Shown: positions 18,464-27,470 of the stretch, piece by piece
Layout: every line of letters starts with the position of its first letter
How positions within the stretch are numbered: position 1 is the first letter of the stretch
Source of the DNA: DAOOVD01 sp035369845
GTDB lineage: Bacteria > Bacillota > Desulfotomaculia > Desulfotomaculales > Pelotomaculaceae
Length of the DNA stretch: 64,000 nt
Reading direction: 5' to 3'
NCBI GenBank assembly: GCA_035369845.1
Contig: DAOOVD010000001.1
Coordinates: 147,540-211,539, forward strand
The notes under the pieces: generated by a model
Database searches by the model: none
What the model saw: only the letters and a program-made list of their open reading frames with translations
What the model was told of the DNA's origin: nothing
Program-made: the position numbers and the translations under genes

Positions 18464-18586
18464 GTGCAATATATTGTTACATGGGTTGAAGGAGAGGACG
18501 TATATTACCGGTTTATTTCCGAAGAAGAAATCGAGGAATTGATAGAAGACGACAAGGAATACATTATTGCCGGGATTCCCAACTAA
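18464..18586 (+). CDS. Small acidic protein, 40 aa, unknown
   Basis: A 41-codon frame begins with GTG 7 bases after CAGGAGG and ends with TAA. The product (MQYIVTWVEGEDVYYRF at the N terminus) is very acidic in the middle (SEEEIEELIEDDKEYI) with no membrane segment. It stands alone between two terminators, with its own -10-like box, which argues for a real monocistronic gene. The function is unknown; a small regulatory or spore protein is possible given the sporulation genes that follow. Confidence 0.6.
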   Translation: MQYIVTWVEGEDVYYRFISEEEIEELIEDDKEYIIAGIPN

Positions 18587-18622
18587 ATTGAAATATACGT
18601 ATAAGTTTTAAGCATTTTCAAG

Positions 18623-18652
18623 GACTGTTAAAAGCAGTCATTTTTTATTTTT
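18623..18652 (+). terminator. Intrinsic terminator after the 40-residue protein gene
   Basis: GACTG and CAGTC form a short stem around a 7-nt loop, followed by ATTTTTTATTTTT. It lies 36 bp past the small gene's stop and isolates it from the GerMN gene. Confidence 0.65.
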
Positions 18653-18715
18653 CCGGCAGGTATATTTTAAGTTTGTGTGGAACAATAAATCATCAGCATT
18701 TTAGGAGGGTTTGCT

Positions 18716-19591
18716 ATGAGTTGGCGGCGCAGCAGAACATTCCGTGCAGTCGTTACCGCTGCAGTGTTGGTCTTTGCAATTGCAACCGCTTATGCGTTTC
18801 TGTCGAAGCAGCCCCCGGCGGGGGAAACTCCTGGTGTCCAGCAGGGCCCTGCCGGGGTCGTCCCGCAGAGAATGAACCTTGCCGTTTATTACGTTAAAAT
18901 TACGGCGGATGACGCTTATCTCGTGCGGGAAGTGCACGAGGTTCCGCATACTGCCGAAGCGGCAAAAGCCTCGCTGGAGGAGTTGATCAACGTCAACCCG
19001 TCCACCTCCGGAGCCGAACGGGTACTGCCTCCCGGGACCAAAATCAGGGGAATCACCGTCAAAGACGGCCTGGCCACCGTCGATTTCTCCCGCGAGGTAC
19101 TGCATGCGAACGTCGGCGCCGCCGGGGAGGCACTGGGCATACAGAGCATCGTCAACACCCTAACCGAGTTTGCAGAGATAAAGAAAGTGTCCTTCCTGGT
19201 CGAAGGAAAACTGGACAATCAGGCTATGGACTGGTGGGGGCACGTAGGTCTGTATTCCCAGCCTTTTGAAAGGGACGTTTCAAAGGTTTATGAGCCGCCC
19301 ATCTGGGTGACGTCCCCCGTTTCGGGGCAAAAAGTGGGCAGCCCGTTGGAAGTCAGGGGCAGCGCGAGGGTTTTTGAGGCTGCCGTAAACGGCAGGCTAA
19401 AAGACCAGTCCGGAAAAACCCTGGCTGAAGGTTTTACAACTGCCGAACGGGGCGCACCCGGGCGGGGTGATTATGTTCTATCGCTTCTCTTTGACGTTTC
19501 CTCTCCCGGGAGCGGTAATCTCGAGGTCTTCTGGATAAGTCCGAAGGACGGCAGTGAAAAGGATAAAATCGTTGTGCCGCTTGTCTGGTAA
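18716..19591 (+). CDS. GerMN and Gmad2 domain protein, probably spore-associated
   Basis: The 291-residue protein has an N-terminal membrane anchor (about 10-28, AVVTAAVLVFAIATAYAF). A GerMN domain follows (about 50-170, MNLAVYYVKI, then LPPGTKIRGITVKDGLATVDFS). A C-terminal Ig-like Gmad2 domain (about 195-290) starts WVTSPVSGQKVGSPLEVRG. GerM of Bacillus acts in sporulation and cortex/germination. The ATG follows TTAGGAGGG. An upstream GTATATT...CAATAAAT stretch is reminiscent of a forespore promoter but is weak. The protein would sit on the outer face of a membrane. Confidence 0.85.
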   Translation: MSWRRSRTFRAVVTAAVLVFAIATAYAFLSKQPPAGETPGVQQGPAGVVPQRMNLAVYYVKITADDAYLVREVHEVPHTAEAAKASLEELINVNPSTSGAERVLPPGTKIRGITVKDGLATVDFSREVLHANVGAAGEALGIQSIVNTLTEFAEIKKVSFLVEGKLDNQAMDWWGHVGLYSQPFERDVSKVYEPPIWVTSPVSGQKVGSPLEVRGSARVFEAAVNGRLKDQSGKTLAEGFTTAERGAPGRGDYVLSLLFDVSSPGSGNLEVFWISPKDGSEKDKIVVPLVW

Positions 19592-19620
19592 CTGTTATTT
19601 ATGTAATAAACCGCAGGCAT

Positions 19621-19790
19621 CAGGCCGCCGGCAAACTGTCCGGAACCTGGGGGCTGGAGAAAGCGGGCGATATTGCCGGCACTCGGTGAAGACTTCCCAG
19701 TTTCCGTCCGAGCCGGTCCGATAACGTCCGGAACGAGCCCCCGGTTCAACCGGCGCGAACCCCCGGGTGAGCGTTTTAGCCTCAAGGTGC
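19621..19790. repeat. Dispersed intergenic repeat, copy A
   Basis: This fills much of the 438-bp gap between the GerMN gene and prkA. It shares CAAACTGTCCGGAACCTG and GCGATATTGCC with copies B and C, and GAGCCCCCGGTTCA, CCGGCGCGAA and CCTCAAGGTG with copy C. It lacks the GGTGAACCGGG arm seen in B and C. No reading frame in it is supported. The rest of the gap (19791-20029) holds a promoter-like region inside an inverted repeat. Confidence 0.65.
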
Positions 19791-19915
19791 TTTGTCGCAA
19801 CCCCCAGGCATTCTTTAAGCCGCAGAGTTTTTCTGTGGCATTTTTTATTTCAACATAATATTCTATTATATCCTGATGTTTCCAGAGCATTCGGCATAAT
19901 TTACTCCGTTTCTCT

Positions 19916-19988
19916 CCGGTTCTCAAGGTCCATTCTTCTTTTTGCCATCTTCGCATATAATATATTACTCCTTGAGCCGTGGAACCGG
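19916..19988. promoter_or_regulatory. Inverted repeat framing candidate prkA promoter
   Basis: CCGGTTCTCAAGG at 19916-19928 is matched by CCTTGA(GCCGTG)GAACCGG at 19970-19988, with one 6-nt insertion in the right arm. Between the arms, TATAAT at 19956-19961 follows a weak TTCTTC at 19933-19938 with 17-bp spacing. It lies 42-114 bp upstream of prkA and may be an operator or a leader stem. Confidence 0.4.
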
Positions 19989-20029
19989 TTTGAAAACTGA
20001 CGAGTTTTACCAAAGAAAGGAGTGAGACG

Positions 20030-21925
20030 ATGGATTTCCTCAAACGATTGGAAGAATATCGATCCTTGGAGAGGCAGCTTGCCTGGGAGGGGACTTTTCA
20101 GGATTATATTGAGATTATCAAGAAAAATCCCGGCGTTACACAGCTTGCCCATGCAAGGATTTACAACATGATTAAGTCAGCCGGAGTTAAAGAGATTGAG
20201 GGTGTTAAAAAATACGAGTTCTTCAACTCCGAGCTTTTCGGACTTGATAAAACCCTGGAAAAGTTGGTGGAGGAATACTTTCACCCGGCCGCCCGCCGGC
20301 TTGACGTGCGCAAGCGCATCCTGCTTCTGATGGGTCCTGTAAGCGGTGGAAAATCCACCCTTGTAGCCATGTTGAAGAGGGGTCTGGAAAAGTACAGTCG
20401 CACTGACGATGGCGCCCTGTACGGCATAAAAGGATGCCCGATGCATGAGGAGCCCCTTCACCTGATTCCGAAAGAACTCAGGGAAGACTTTCAGAGGGAA
20501 TTCAATGTCTACATTGAAGGAGAGCTTTGCCCGTCGTGCCGCATGATGGTGGAGACTGAATACAGCGGGAGAATTGAAAAAGTGCCTGTCGAGAGAATAT
20601 TTCTGTCTGAAGACAACCGGGTCGGCATCGGAACGTTCACTCCCTCGGACCCGAAATCGCAGGATATAGCCGATCTGACCGGGAGTGTCGATTTTTCTAC
20701 AATTGCCGAGTACGGCTCCGAGTCAGATCCGAGGGCATACCGCTTTGACGGTGAACTCAACATAGCCAACAGGGGTCTTATGGAGTTTCAGGAAATGCTC
20801 AAGTGCGATGAAAAGTTTCTATGGAATCTGTTGAGCCTTTCCCAGGAGGGCAACTTTAAGGCCGGGCGTTTTGCCCTGATTTACGCCGATGAGATGATAG
20901 TCGCCCACACCAATGAAAATGAATACAAGAGTTTTATCAGTAATAAAAAGAACGAGGCGCTCCAGTCGCGTATTATTGTGATGAAAATTCCCTACAACCT
21001 CAAGGTGGGCGATGAAATAAAAATATATGAAAAGCTGATCAGACAGAGCGATCTGCGCAATATTCACATAGCTCCCCACGCTCTGAAGGTGGCCAGCATC
21101 TTTTCCGTCCTGTCGCGGTTGAAGGAATCAAAAAAACAGGGCATGGACCTCGTTAAGAAGATGAAGCTTTATGACGGTGAAGACGTGGAGGGTTTCAAGC
21201 AAAAAGACTTGCAGGAACTTCAGACGGAGGCCGTTGAAGAGGGCATGAGCGGCGTCGATCCCCGTTATGTGATAAACCGCCTTTCCTCGGCGTTAATCAG
21301 GACCTCGACCCGCTGCATCAACCCGCTCGACGTGCTGCGGGCGTTGAAGGAAGGCCTGGATCAGCACCCGTCCATCACAAAAGAGGAAAGGGACCGGCTG
21401 CTGAACTTTATTTCCGCAGCTCGCAAGGAATATGACGAGATGGCCAAGAGAGAGGTGCAAAAGGCTTTTGTGTATTCTTACGAAGAGTCCGCCAAGATTC
21501 TCTTCAACAACTACCTGGATAACGTCGAGGCTTTTTGTAACGGCAGCAAGCTGAAAGACCCGATTACCGATGAAGAGATCGATCCGGATGAAAAACTGAT
21601 GCGCTCTATCGAAGAACAGATCGGCATATCTGAAAGCGCCAAAAAAACCTTTCGGGAGGAAATCCTGATCAGGCTTTCCAGTTACGCGCGAAAGAACAAG
21701 AAATTTGATTACAACTCGCACGAGCGCCTGCGGGAGGCAATAGAGAAAAAGCTCTTTGCCGACCTGAAGGATGTAGTGAAAATCACAACGTCCACGAAGA
21801 CGCCGGATGCCGAGCAGTTGAAACGGATCAACGAGGTGAGCGCCAGGCTGATTGCCGAGCACGGTTATTGCCCGATCTGCGCCAACGAGCTTTTGAAATA
21901 TGTAGGCAGTCTGCTCAACCGTTAG
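20030..21925 (+). CDS. prkA: PrkA serine protein kinase / AAA+ protein
   Basis: The 631-residue protein matches PrkA along its length: an AAA+ core with LMGPVSGGKSTLVAML (Walker A, about 100-115) and a C-terminal kinase-like region. CPMHEEPLHLIP and CPSCRMMV are typical landmarks, and a late CPICANELL motif is near the C terminus. In Bacillus, PrkA promotes sporulation and affects late mother-cell transcription; kinase and protease-like activities have both been proposed. An AAAGGAG site precedes the ATG. It is the first gene of the conserved prkA-yhbH-spoVR block. Confidence 0.93.
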   Translation: MDFLKRLEEYRSLERQLAWEGTFQDYIEIIKKNPGVTQLAHARIYNMIKSAGVKEIEGVKKYEFFNSELFGLDKTLEKLVEEYFHPAARRLDVRKRILLLMGPVSGGKSTLVAMLKRGLEKYSRTDDGALYGIKGCPMHEEPLHLIPKELREDFQREFNVYIEGELCPSCRMMVETEYSGRIEKVPVERIFLSEDNRVGIGTFTPSDPKSQDIADLTGSVDFSTIAEYGSESDPRAYRFDGELNIANRGLMEFQEMLKCDEKFLWNLLSLSQEGNFKAGRFALIYADEMIVAHTNENEYKSFISNKKNEALQSRIIVMKIPYNLKVGDEIKIYEKLIRQSDLRNIHIAPHALKVASIFSVLSRLKESKKQGMDLVKKMKLYDGEDVEGFKQKDLQELQTEAVEEGMSGVDPRYVINRLSSALIRTSTRCINPLDVLRALKEGLDQHPSITKEERDRLLNFISAARKEYDEMAKREVQKAFVYSYEESAKILFNNYLDNVEAFCNGSKLKDPITDEEIDPDEKLMRSIEEQIGISESAKKTFREEILIRLSSYARKNKKFDYNSHERLREAIEKKLFADLKDVVKITTSTKTPDAEQLKRINEVSARLIAEHGYCPICANELLKYVGSLLNR

Positions 21926-21936
21926 GGGGAAGTCCC

Positions 21937-23103
21937 ATGGCCGGGGAGAAATTCATCATCAACCGCGATGACTGGTCCCTGCACCGCAAGGGCGAAATTG
22001 ACAGGCAGAGGCACCAGGAGAAAGTCCGGGAGGCCATTAAAAAAAACCTTGCAGACATTGTTTCTGAAGAAAGCATCATCATGCACGACGGCCGCAAGGT
22101 GATCAAAGTTCCCATCCGTTCCCTGGACGAGTTTCATTTCCGCTTTGACACCGGAAAGCAAAAGCGTGCCGGTCAAGGCGGAGGGGGCAGCAAGCCGGGA
22201 GACGTCGTCTATTCCGATCCCCAGCAGGGGCAGGGCAAGGGCAAGGGGGCGGGAGAGGAACCGGGGGTGGATTACTACGAGACGGACATAACAATTGACG
22301 AACTGGCCGAGATGATCTTTGAAGATCTGGGTCTGCCCAATCTCGATCCGAAGAAGAAGCCTGAAATTTCTTCCTCCTCGGTGGAATTCAAGGACGTGAG
22401 GAAAAAAGGAATATCGAGCAACATCGACCGCAAGCGCACCATTCTGGAAGCGATCAAGAGGAACGCGATGAGAGGGGATACGGGACTGCCCAGGATCAAG
22501 ACTGAGGACCTGCGTTACAAGACGTGGGAAACTACTTATAAATTCGAATCAAACGCCGTTGTGCTGGCAATGATGGATACCTCGGGGTCGATGGGGCCTT
22601 TTGAGAAGTACATAGCGCGCAGCTTTTTTTTCTGGATGGTTCGCTTTCTCCGTACAAAATACAACAATGTACAGATTGTTTTTCTTGCTCACCATACCGA
22701 GGCAAAAGAAACTACCGAAGAGGAATTTTTTACCAAGGGGGCCAGCGGCGGAACTCGCTGTTCTTCGGTCTACAAGCTTGCTCTGGAAGTGGTGGAGAGC
22801 AGGTACAGCCCCCAGGATTACAATATCTACGCCTTTCACTTTTCAGACGGCGACAACCTGGCCTCGGACAACGAAACCTGCGTAAAGCTGATCAACGATT
22901 TGCTCAAGGTATGCAATTTGGTGGGGTATGGTGAAATTGAAGGGCCGTATTACTATACCAGCACCCTGCGCACAGCTTATAAAAGAATCAAGGATCCGAA
23001 ATTCACCTGCGTCACTATAAGGGACAAAAGCGAAGTCTACCCGGCATTGAAGAAGTTTTTCAGTTACCCGGCCGGCGGCGAGACAGACCGGGCGTCCGGC
23101 TGA
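21937..23103 (+). CDS. yhbH: YhbH / DUF444 sporulation protein
   Basis: The 388-residue protein belongs to DUF444: a basic N-terminal half with HDGRKVIKVPIRSLDEFHFR, a Gly-rich linker (about 75-110), and a von Willebrand A-like half with MMDTSGSMGPFEKY (a MIDAS-type DxSxS) and FHFSDGDNLASDN. It is nearly always coupled to prkA and spoVR. The ATG at 21937 follows AGGGGGA; the open frame extending upstream into prkA is not needed. The gap to prkA is 11 bp. Its biochemical role is unknown; it probably works with PrkA. Confidence 0.92.
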   Translation: MAGEKFIINRDDWSLHRKGEIDRQRHQEKVREAIKKNLADIVSEESIIMHDGRKVIKVPIRSLDEFHFRFDTGKQKRAGQGGGGSKPGDVVYSDPQQGQGKGKGAGEEPGVDYYETDITIDELAEMIFEDLGLPNLDPKKKPEISSSSVEFKDVRKKGISSNIDRKRTILEAIKRNAMRGDTGLPRIKTEDLRYKTWETTYKFESNAVVLAMMDTSGSMGPFEKYIARSFFFWMVRFLRTKYNNVQIVFLAHHTEAKETTEEEFFTKGASGGTRCSSVYKLALEVVESRYSPQDYNIYAFHFSDGDNLASDNETCVKLINDLLKVCNLVGYGEIEGPYYYTSTLRTAYKRIKDPKFTCVTIRDKSEVYPALKKFFSYPAGGETDRASG

Positions 23104-23256
23104 CCGCCGGGGGAGGGGAGCCTTTCTGTAAAAAAGACTTTATTACATTCTTTGCCTGCCCGGCGGAAATAAACGCAAGGGGGTCTGCGTGCCGGCTCCT
23201 CCCTATTAAACGGGAACGCCGTTTTGCTTTCCGCCGCGACGAAGCTGGGGGTTGTC

Positions 23257-24675
23257 ATGAATACAAAGGAAGAAATGCGCCTGCTGGAGGAAGCCCTGGA
23301 GAAAATCATAGCCAAGGCAAAGGAATTCGGGCTCGATTTTTATGATACCTATTTCGAAATATGTCCTTCAGATGTAATCTACACTTTCGGCGCATACGGC
23401 ATGCCCACCCGTTATTCGCACTGGACGTTCGGCAAGGCGTATCACAAGATGAAGACGCAATATGACTACAATCTGGGCAGGATTTACGAAATGGTAATAA
23501 ATTCCAATCCGTGTTACGCATTCCTGCTGGAAGGAAACAGCCTGATCCAGAACAAGCTGGTAATGGCGCATGTCCTCGCCCACTGCGATTTTTTTAAAAA
23601 CAACGCCTATTTTAAAGGAACGTCGAGGGATATGGTTGAGACAATGGCCGCCGCGGCGGAGCGCTTTCGTGATTACGAGTTCAAGTATGGACGCCTCAAA
23701 GTGGAAGCTTTTATCGATGCAGCTATATCCATCCAGGAAAACATTGAGCCGCGCCCGCTACCCAAACCGAAGAACAAAGATAAAGGAAAAAGGCACGGTC
23801 TTCAGAACAGGCTGGATGAAAACCCTTATGACGATCTGTGGTCCCTTGACAGAAAAGATGAGCCGGAGCCGGACGATGCCGGACAGGTAAAGAGATTTCC
23901 GCCGGAGCCGGAAAAAGACTTAATGCTGTTCATTATCGAGCACGGCAAAGATTTGGAAGACTGGCAGAGAGACATCATGTCGGTAATCCGCCAGGAAATG
24001 ATCTATTTTTGGCCGCAGATGGAGACAAAAATAATGAATGAAGGATGGGCCACTTACTGGCACCTCAGAATCATACGTGAAATGGATTTGGATGAGGCGG
24101 AAGTCGTAGAATTTGCCAAGATGCATTCGGGAATCATCCAGACCTCGCGTGTCCGGCTCAATCCGTACATACTCGGCCTGAAAATTTTTGAAGATATCGA
24201 GAAACGCTGGGACAATCCCGAGCCCGGGGAGAAAATGAAATACGGCAGGCCCGGCGGGGAGGGGAGAGAAAAAATATTTGAGGTGCGCGCCGCTGAAAAT
24301 GACATCTCCTTCATCCGCAATTATCTTACCAGGGAGCTTGTAGAGGAAATGGACATATATATATACAAAAAAACCGGTAATGACTGGAAGATAACCGAGG
24401 TCGAATGGGAAAAGGTCAGGGACGGTCTGATCAAAAATTTGAACAACTGCGGTTATCCCTATATCGTCGTGGCGGACGGGGATTTCAACAAACGCGGTGA
24501 ACTCTACCTGAAACACGTTTTTGAGGGGACGGAACTGGATGTTTATTATCTGGAGAATACTCTACCGCATGTTTATACCCTTTGGGGCCGTCCGGTACAT
24601 CTAGAGACGGAACTGAACGGCAAGCCGGTATTGTTTTCTTATAACGGAGAAAAAGGAAGCAAGAAGTTTTTATAA
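23257..24675 (+). CDS. spoVR: SpoVR family protein
   Basis: The 472-residue protein is a SpoVR homologue: FDTYFE-type start (FYDTYFEICPSDVIYTFGAYGMP is split across about 27-49), MAHVLAHCDFFKNN (about 112, two His), and NEGWATYWHLRI (about 260, His/Glu metal-like motif). SpoVR is needed for proper spore cortex formation in Bacillus. The ATG at 23257 is preferred because it follows CTGGGGG; the upstream TTG has no such site. It lies 153 bp after yhbH, so it may have its own promoter. Length is normal. Confidence 0.93.
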   Translation: MNTKEEMRLLEEALEKIIAKAKEFGLDFYDTYFEICPSDVIYTFGAYGMPTRYSHWTFGKAYHKMKTQYDYNLGRIYEMVINSNPCYAFLLEGNSLIQNKLVMAHVLAHCDFFKNNAYFKGTSRDMVETMAAAAERFRDYEFKYGRLKVEAFIDAAISIQENIEPRPLPKPKNKDKGKRHGLQNRLDENPYDDLWSLDRKDEPEPDDAGQVKRFPPEPEKDLMLFIIEHGKDLEDWQRDIMSVIRQEMIYFWPQMETKIMNEGWATYWHLRIIREMDLDEAEVVEFAKMHSGIIQTSRVRLNPYILGLKIFEDIEKRWDNPEPGEKMKYGRPGGEGREKIFEVRAAENDISFIRNYLTRELVEEMDIYIYKKTGNDWKITEVEWEKVRDGLIKNLNNCGYPYIVVADGDFNKRGELYLKHVFEGTELDVYYLENTLPHVYTLWGRPVHLETELNGKPVLFSYNGEKGSKKFL

Positions 24676-24750
24676 GAATATGCCTTTATCTGGTATTACT
24701 GAGACTTTTATCCCCGCCCCCGCATAAAATGAGGATGAGGGGGGCTTTCT

Positions 24751-26064
24751 ATGTCTGTCGTGGTAGTAGGCGGCGGATGGGCCGGGTGTGCTGCCGCATA
24801 CGCTTCTGTGGTGGCGGGGGCCGAAACGGTTTTGATCGAGAAAACGGATATGCTTCTGGGTACCGGTCTGGTGGGGGGCATAATGCGCAACAACGGCCGG
24901 TTTACCGCTTTGGAAGAAATCCGGGAACTGGGCGCGGGACGCTTTGTTGAATTGATCGAAAGGGTGGCTACCCACCGCTGGCTTGATTTTCCCGGCCACC
25001 GCCATGCAATGCTCTATGACGTCACCAGGATTGAGCCGGTGATAAGAGGGGCGCTTTTTTCCGCGGGAGTAAAATTAAAACTGCGAAAAAGGGTAACCGG
25101 GGTTTCCATGTCCGGCGGCGGCGATATCGGTGAAGTGCACACGGCGGATGGCGAGATCATAAAAGGCGAGGTTTTTATAGACTGTACGGGCACGGCCGGT
25201 CCGGTGAAAAACTGTATGCGCTACGGCTCGGGATGCGCGATGTGCATATTGAGGTGCCCGACGTTCGGTCCAAGGGTGAGCGTGACGGAGAAAGCCGGCA
25301 TAGCCGAAATAAGGGCTGGAGAAGGGTTTCCTCAGTTTGAGGCGATGAGCGGATCGTGCAAGCTTGAAAAGAAATCACTGTCGCCCGGTCTGGTGAAGGA
25401 ACTGGAAAAAAAAGGCGTAGTGATCATACCCCTGCCCGGACACCTGCAAAAAGCGGAACAACTCTCCCGGAAAGCATGCCAGCAATACGCATCCAGCGAA
25501 TTTGCCGAAAACCTTGTCGTTCTTGATACGGGCCACGCCAAGCTGATGACGTCGTATTTTCCGCTGGAAATTCTGCGCACCATTGACGGCTTCCAGGACG
25601 CCCGCTATGCAGATCCATACTCCGGCGGCATGGGGAACTCAGTCCGTTTTATGGCAATAGCCCCGTGCCGTGACAGTCTCCATGTCACGGGAACCGGTAA
25701 CCTTTTCTGTGCCGGTGAAAAGACCGGGCTGCTGGTCGGCCACACCGAGGCGATAATTACGGGGTTCCTGGCGGGGCACAACGCCGTGAGACTCCTGGTT
25801 GGCAGGGAACCGGTGGTTTTGCCTCCGGAACTGGCCTGCGGGGATATCATTTCATTTATGCACAGAGAGATGAAAACTCCGGAAGGGATGGGCAAGAAGT
25901 ATACCTTTTCCGGTTCGGTTTATTTCGAGCGGATGCAGGAACTGGGCCTTTATACAACCAATCTGGACGTGATCAGGAAAAGAGTGGCCGCGACAGGTTT
26001 AGCCGGCGTTTTCAACCGGCCGTTGCAAAAGACGAATTCCCCGCTTCAACCCGCCGGTGCATAA
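24751..26064 (+). CDS. FAD-dependent oxidoreductase, GidA-like fold
   Basis: The 437-residue protein begins with a dinucleotide-binding fold, VVVVGGGWAGCAAAYAS (3-19), and ends with a second FAD-contact region, TGTGNLFCAGEKTGLLVGHTEA split around residue 318. In between is a cysteine cluster, GSGCAMCILRCP (about 156-167), which is unusual for a plain flavoprotein and could be redox active or bind metal. The substrate is unknown. It lies between spoVR and spmA, 75 bp from spoVR, in a region dominated by sporulation genes. An AGGATGAGGGGGG site precedes the ATG. Confidence 0.8.
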   Translation: MSVVVVGGGWAGCAAAYASVVAGAETVLIEKTDMLLGTGLVGGIMRNNGRFTALEEIRELGAGRFVELIERVATHRWLDFPGHRHAMLYDVTRIEPVIRGALFSAGVKLKLRKRVTGVSMSGGGDIGEVHTADGEIIKGEVFIDCTGTAGPVKNCMRYGSGCAMCILRCPTFGPRVSVTEKAGIAEIRAGEGFPQFEAMSGSCKLEKKSLSPGLVKELEKKGVVIIPLPGHLQKAEQLSRKACQQYASSEFAENLVVLDTGHAKLMTSYFPLEILRTIDGFQDARYADPYSGGMGNSVRFMAIAPCRDSLHVTGTGNLFCAGEKTGLLVGHTEAIITGFLAGHNAVRLLVGREPVVLPPELACGDIISFMHREMKTPEGMGKKYTFSGSVYFERMQELGLYTTNLDVIRKRVAATGLAGVFNRPLQKTNSPLQPAGA

Positions 26065-26086
26065 GATTTGCTGTTTCCATAATTTG

Positions 26087-26115
26087 TACTATTTGTCCAC
26101 CCCCTCTCATACAGT
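26087..26115 (+). promoter_or_regulatory. Candidate sigma-E-type promoter for spmA-spmB
   Basis: CATACAGT at 26108-26115 fits the mother-cell sigma-E -10 consensus (CATAcanT); ACTATTT at about 26088-26094 is a fair -35 at 13-14 bp spacing. spmA and spmB of Bacillus are sigma-E controlled. An inverted repeat CACCCCCTC/GAGGGGGTG (26098-26106 and 26133-26141) brackets the start site. Confidence 0.4.
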
Positions 26116-26146
26116 TACAGTAGACAACCTTTGAGGGGGTGTCCAT

Positions 26147-26743
26147 ATGGTAAATTACGTATGGCTTTTCATGATCGTGTTCGGAATAATTGTCGCCGGC
26201 GCGAAAGGAGACATTGAAGTTGTCACCAGGGCGGCACTGGACGGGGCTGACAGTGCGGTCAAGATTTCAATCAGCCTGATCGCCATTATCACTTTCTGGC
26301 TGGGCATTATGAAACTGGCGGAGAAAGCCGGTCTTGTGAGGGCTCTTGCCTGGCTGGTAAGGCCAGTAATGACCTTTCTGTTTCCCAGCGTGCCCAGGGA
26401 CCACCCCGCAATGGGAGCTATAGTCATGAACCTCAGCGCAAATATCCTGGGACTTGGGAACGCTGCCACCCCCATGGGGTTAATCGCGATGAGGGAACTG
26501 CAGAAACTGAATCACGGCCGTGATTCGGCTTCCGAGGCGATGTGCACTTTTCTTGCCCTAAACACGTCGTGCGTCACCTTAATCCCGACGACCGTTATCG
26601 GCATACGCGTTCTCTACGGTTCCGCCGATCCGACGGAAATTGTAGGCCCCACCATCATAGCCACGGCTTTCAGCATGGCGGTGGCTATTGCCGTCGACAG
26701 GCTGCTGCGCATGTTGTACGCAGGCGGTAGAAGGCAGGCATGA
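26147..26743 (+). CDS. spmA: Spore maturation protein SpmA
   Basis: The 198-residue membrane protein has the nucleoside-recognition (Gate) fold. Membrane segments start at residue 3 and recur to the end, with NLSANILGLGNAATPMGL (about 96-113) and LNTSCVTLIPTTVIG (about 134) as signatures. With SpmB it is required for full spore core dehydration and heat resistance in Bacillus and Clostridium. The start follows GAGGGGGTG. It is 6 bp from spmB and clearly co-transcribed. Confidence 0.95.
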   Translation: MVNYVWLFMIVFGIIVAGAKGDIEVVTRAALDGADSAVKISISLIAIITFWLGIMKLAEKAGLVRALAWLVRPVMTFLFPSVPRDHPAMGAIVMNLSANILGLGNAATPMGLIAMRELQKLNHGRDSASEAMCTFLALNTSCVTLIPTTVIGIRVLYGSADPTEIVGPTIIATAFSMAVAIAVDRLLRMLYAGGRRQA

Positions 26744-26749
26744 TTAATT

Positions 26750-27280
26750 ATGTTTGAAGTTATATCGGAACTTTCCCGCTGGGCCATACCGGTATTACTT
26801 CTGGTGGTCCCGCTGGTTGCCTTTCTCAGGGGAATCAAGGTATATGAGACTTTTGTGGATGGAGCGGAAGCGGGATTCGCCACGGCCGTCAAAACCATAC
26901 CGTATCTCGTGGCGATGATTGTGGCCATCAGCATCTTCCGCGCGTCCGGAGCCATGGATGTGCTCGTGGCGACACTCTCGCCGTTTCTCAACGCCGTCGG
27001 CCTTCCGGCAGAGGTCCTGCCCCATGCGGTCATGCGTCCGCTTTCCGGCGGCGCCGCTCTCGGCATTGCCGCCGACATAATAAAAACTCACGGGCCGGAC
27101 AGTTTTCTCGGACGGCTGGTTTCCACCATGCAGGGCAGTTGTGATACCACTTTCTATGTACTTACTCTTTACTTCGGTTCGGTTGGCATAAAAAAATACC
27201 GTTACTCCATAATTTCCGGCCTCATGGCAGATCTCACCACCCTGGCGGCTTCAGTTTTTGTAGTAAGGTCGCTTTTCTAG
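26750..27280 (+). CDS. spmB: Spore maturation protein SpmB
   Basis: The 176-residue membrane protein is the usual SpmB partner, with a Gate-type fold: IPVLLLVVPLVAFLRGIKVY (about 14-33), TIPYLVAMIVAISIFR and VMRPLSGGAALGIAADI, then the QGSCDTTFYVLTLYFGSVGI signature (about 133-152). It works with SpmA in spore core dehydration. The next gene rluB is its common neighbour in clostridia, but here a 533-bp intergenic insert with a repeat separates them. Confidence 0.95.
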   Translation: MFEVISELSRWAIPVLLLVVPLVAFLRGIKVYETFVDGAEAGFATAVKTIPYLVAMIVAISIFRASGAMDVLVATLSPFLNAVGLPAEVLPHAVMRPLSGGAALGIAADIIKTHGPDSFLGRLVSTMQGSCDTTFYVLTLYFGSVGIKKYRYSIISGLMADLTTLAASVFVVRSLF

Positions 27281-27470
27281 GGTAAAATAAGCTTGCCGCC
27301 GGACAGGCAAGTGCACATGATCTGCCGTTATAAACCTGCGGACGAGGACGGCTCTGGAAGCGGCCGGAACGTAAAACGAGGGCAGCGCCTTAGTCGGCGG
27401 CGAACGACATTGCACAGCGCCGCAGCAGACTTTTGCGCAACGAGGCTGCGAAACCGGGGGCGCGGACACT

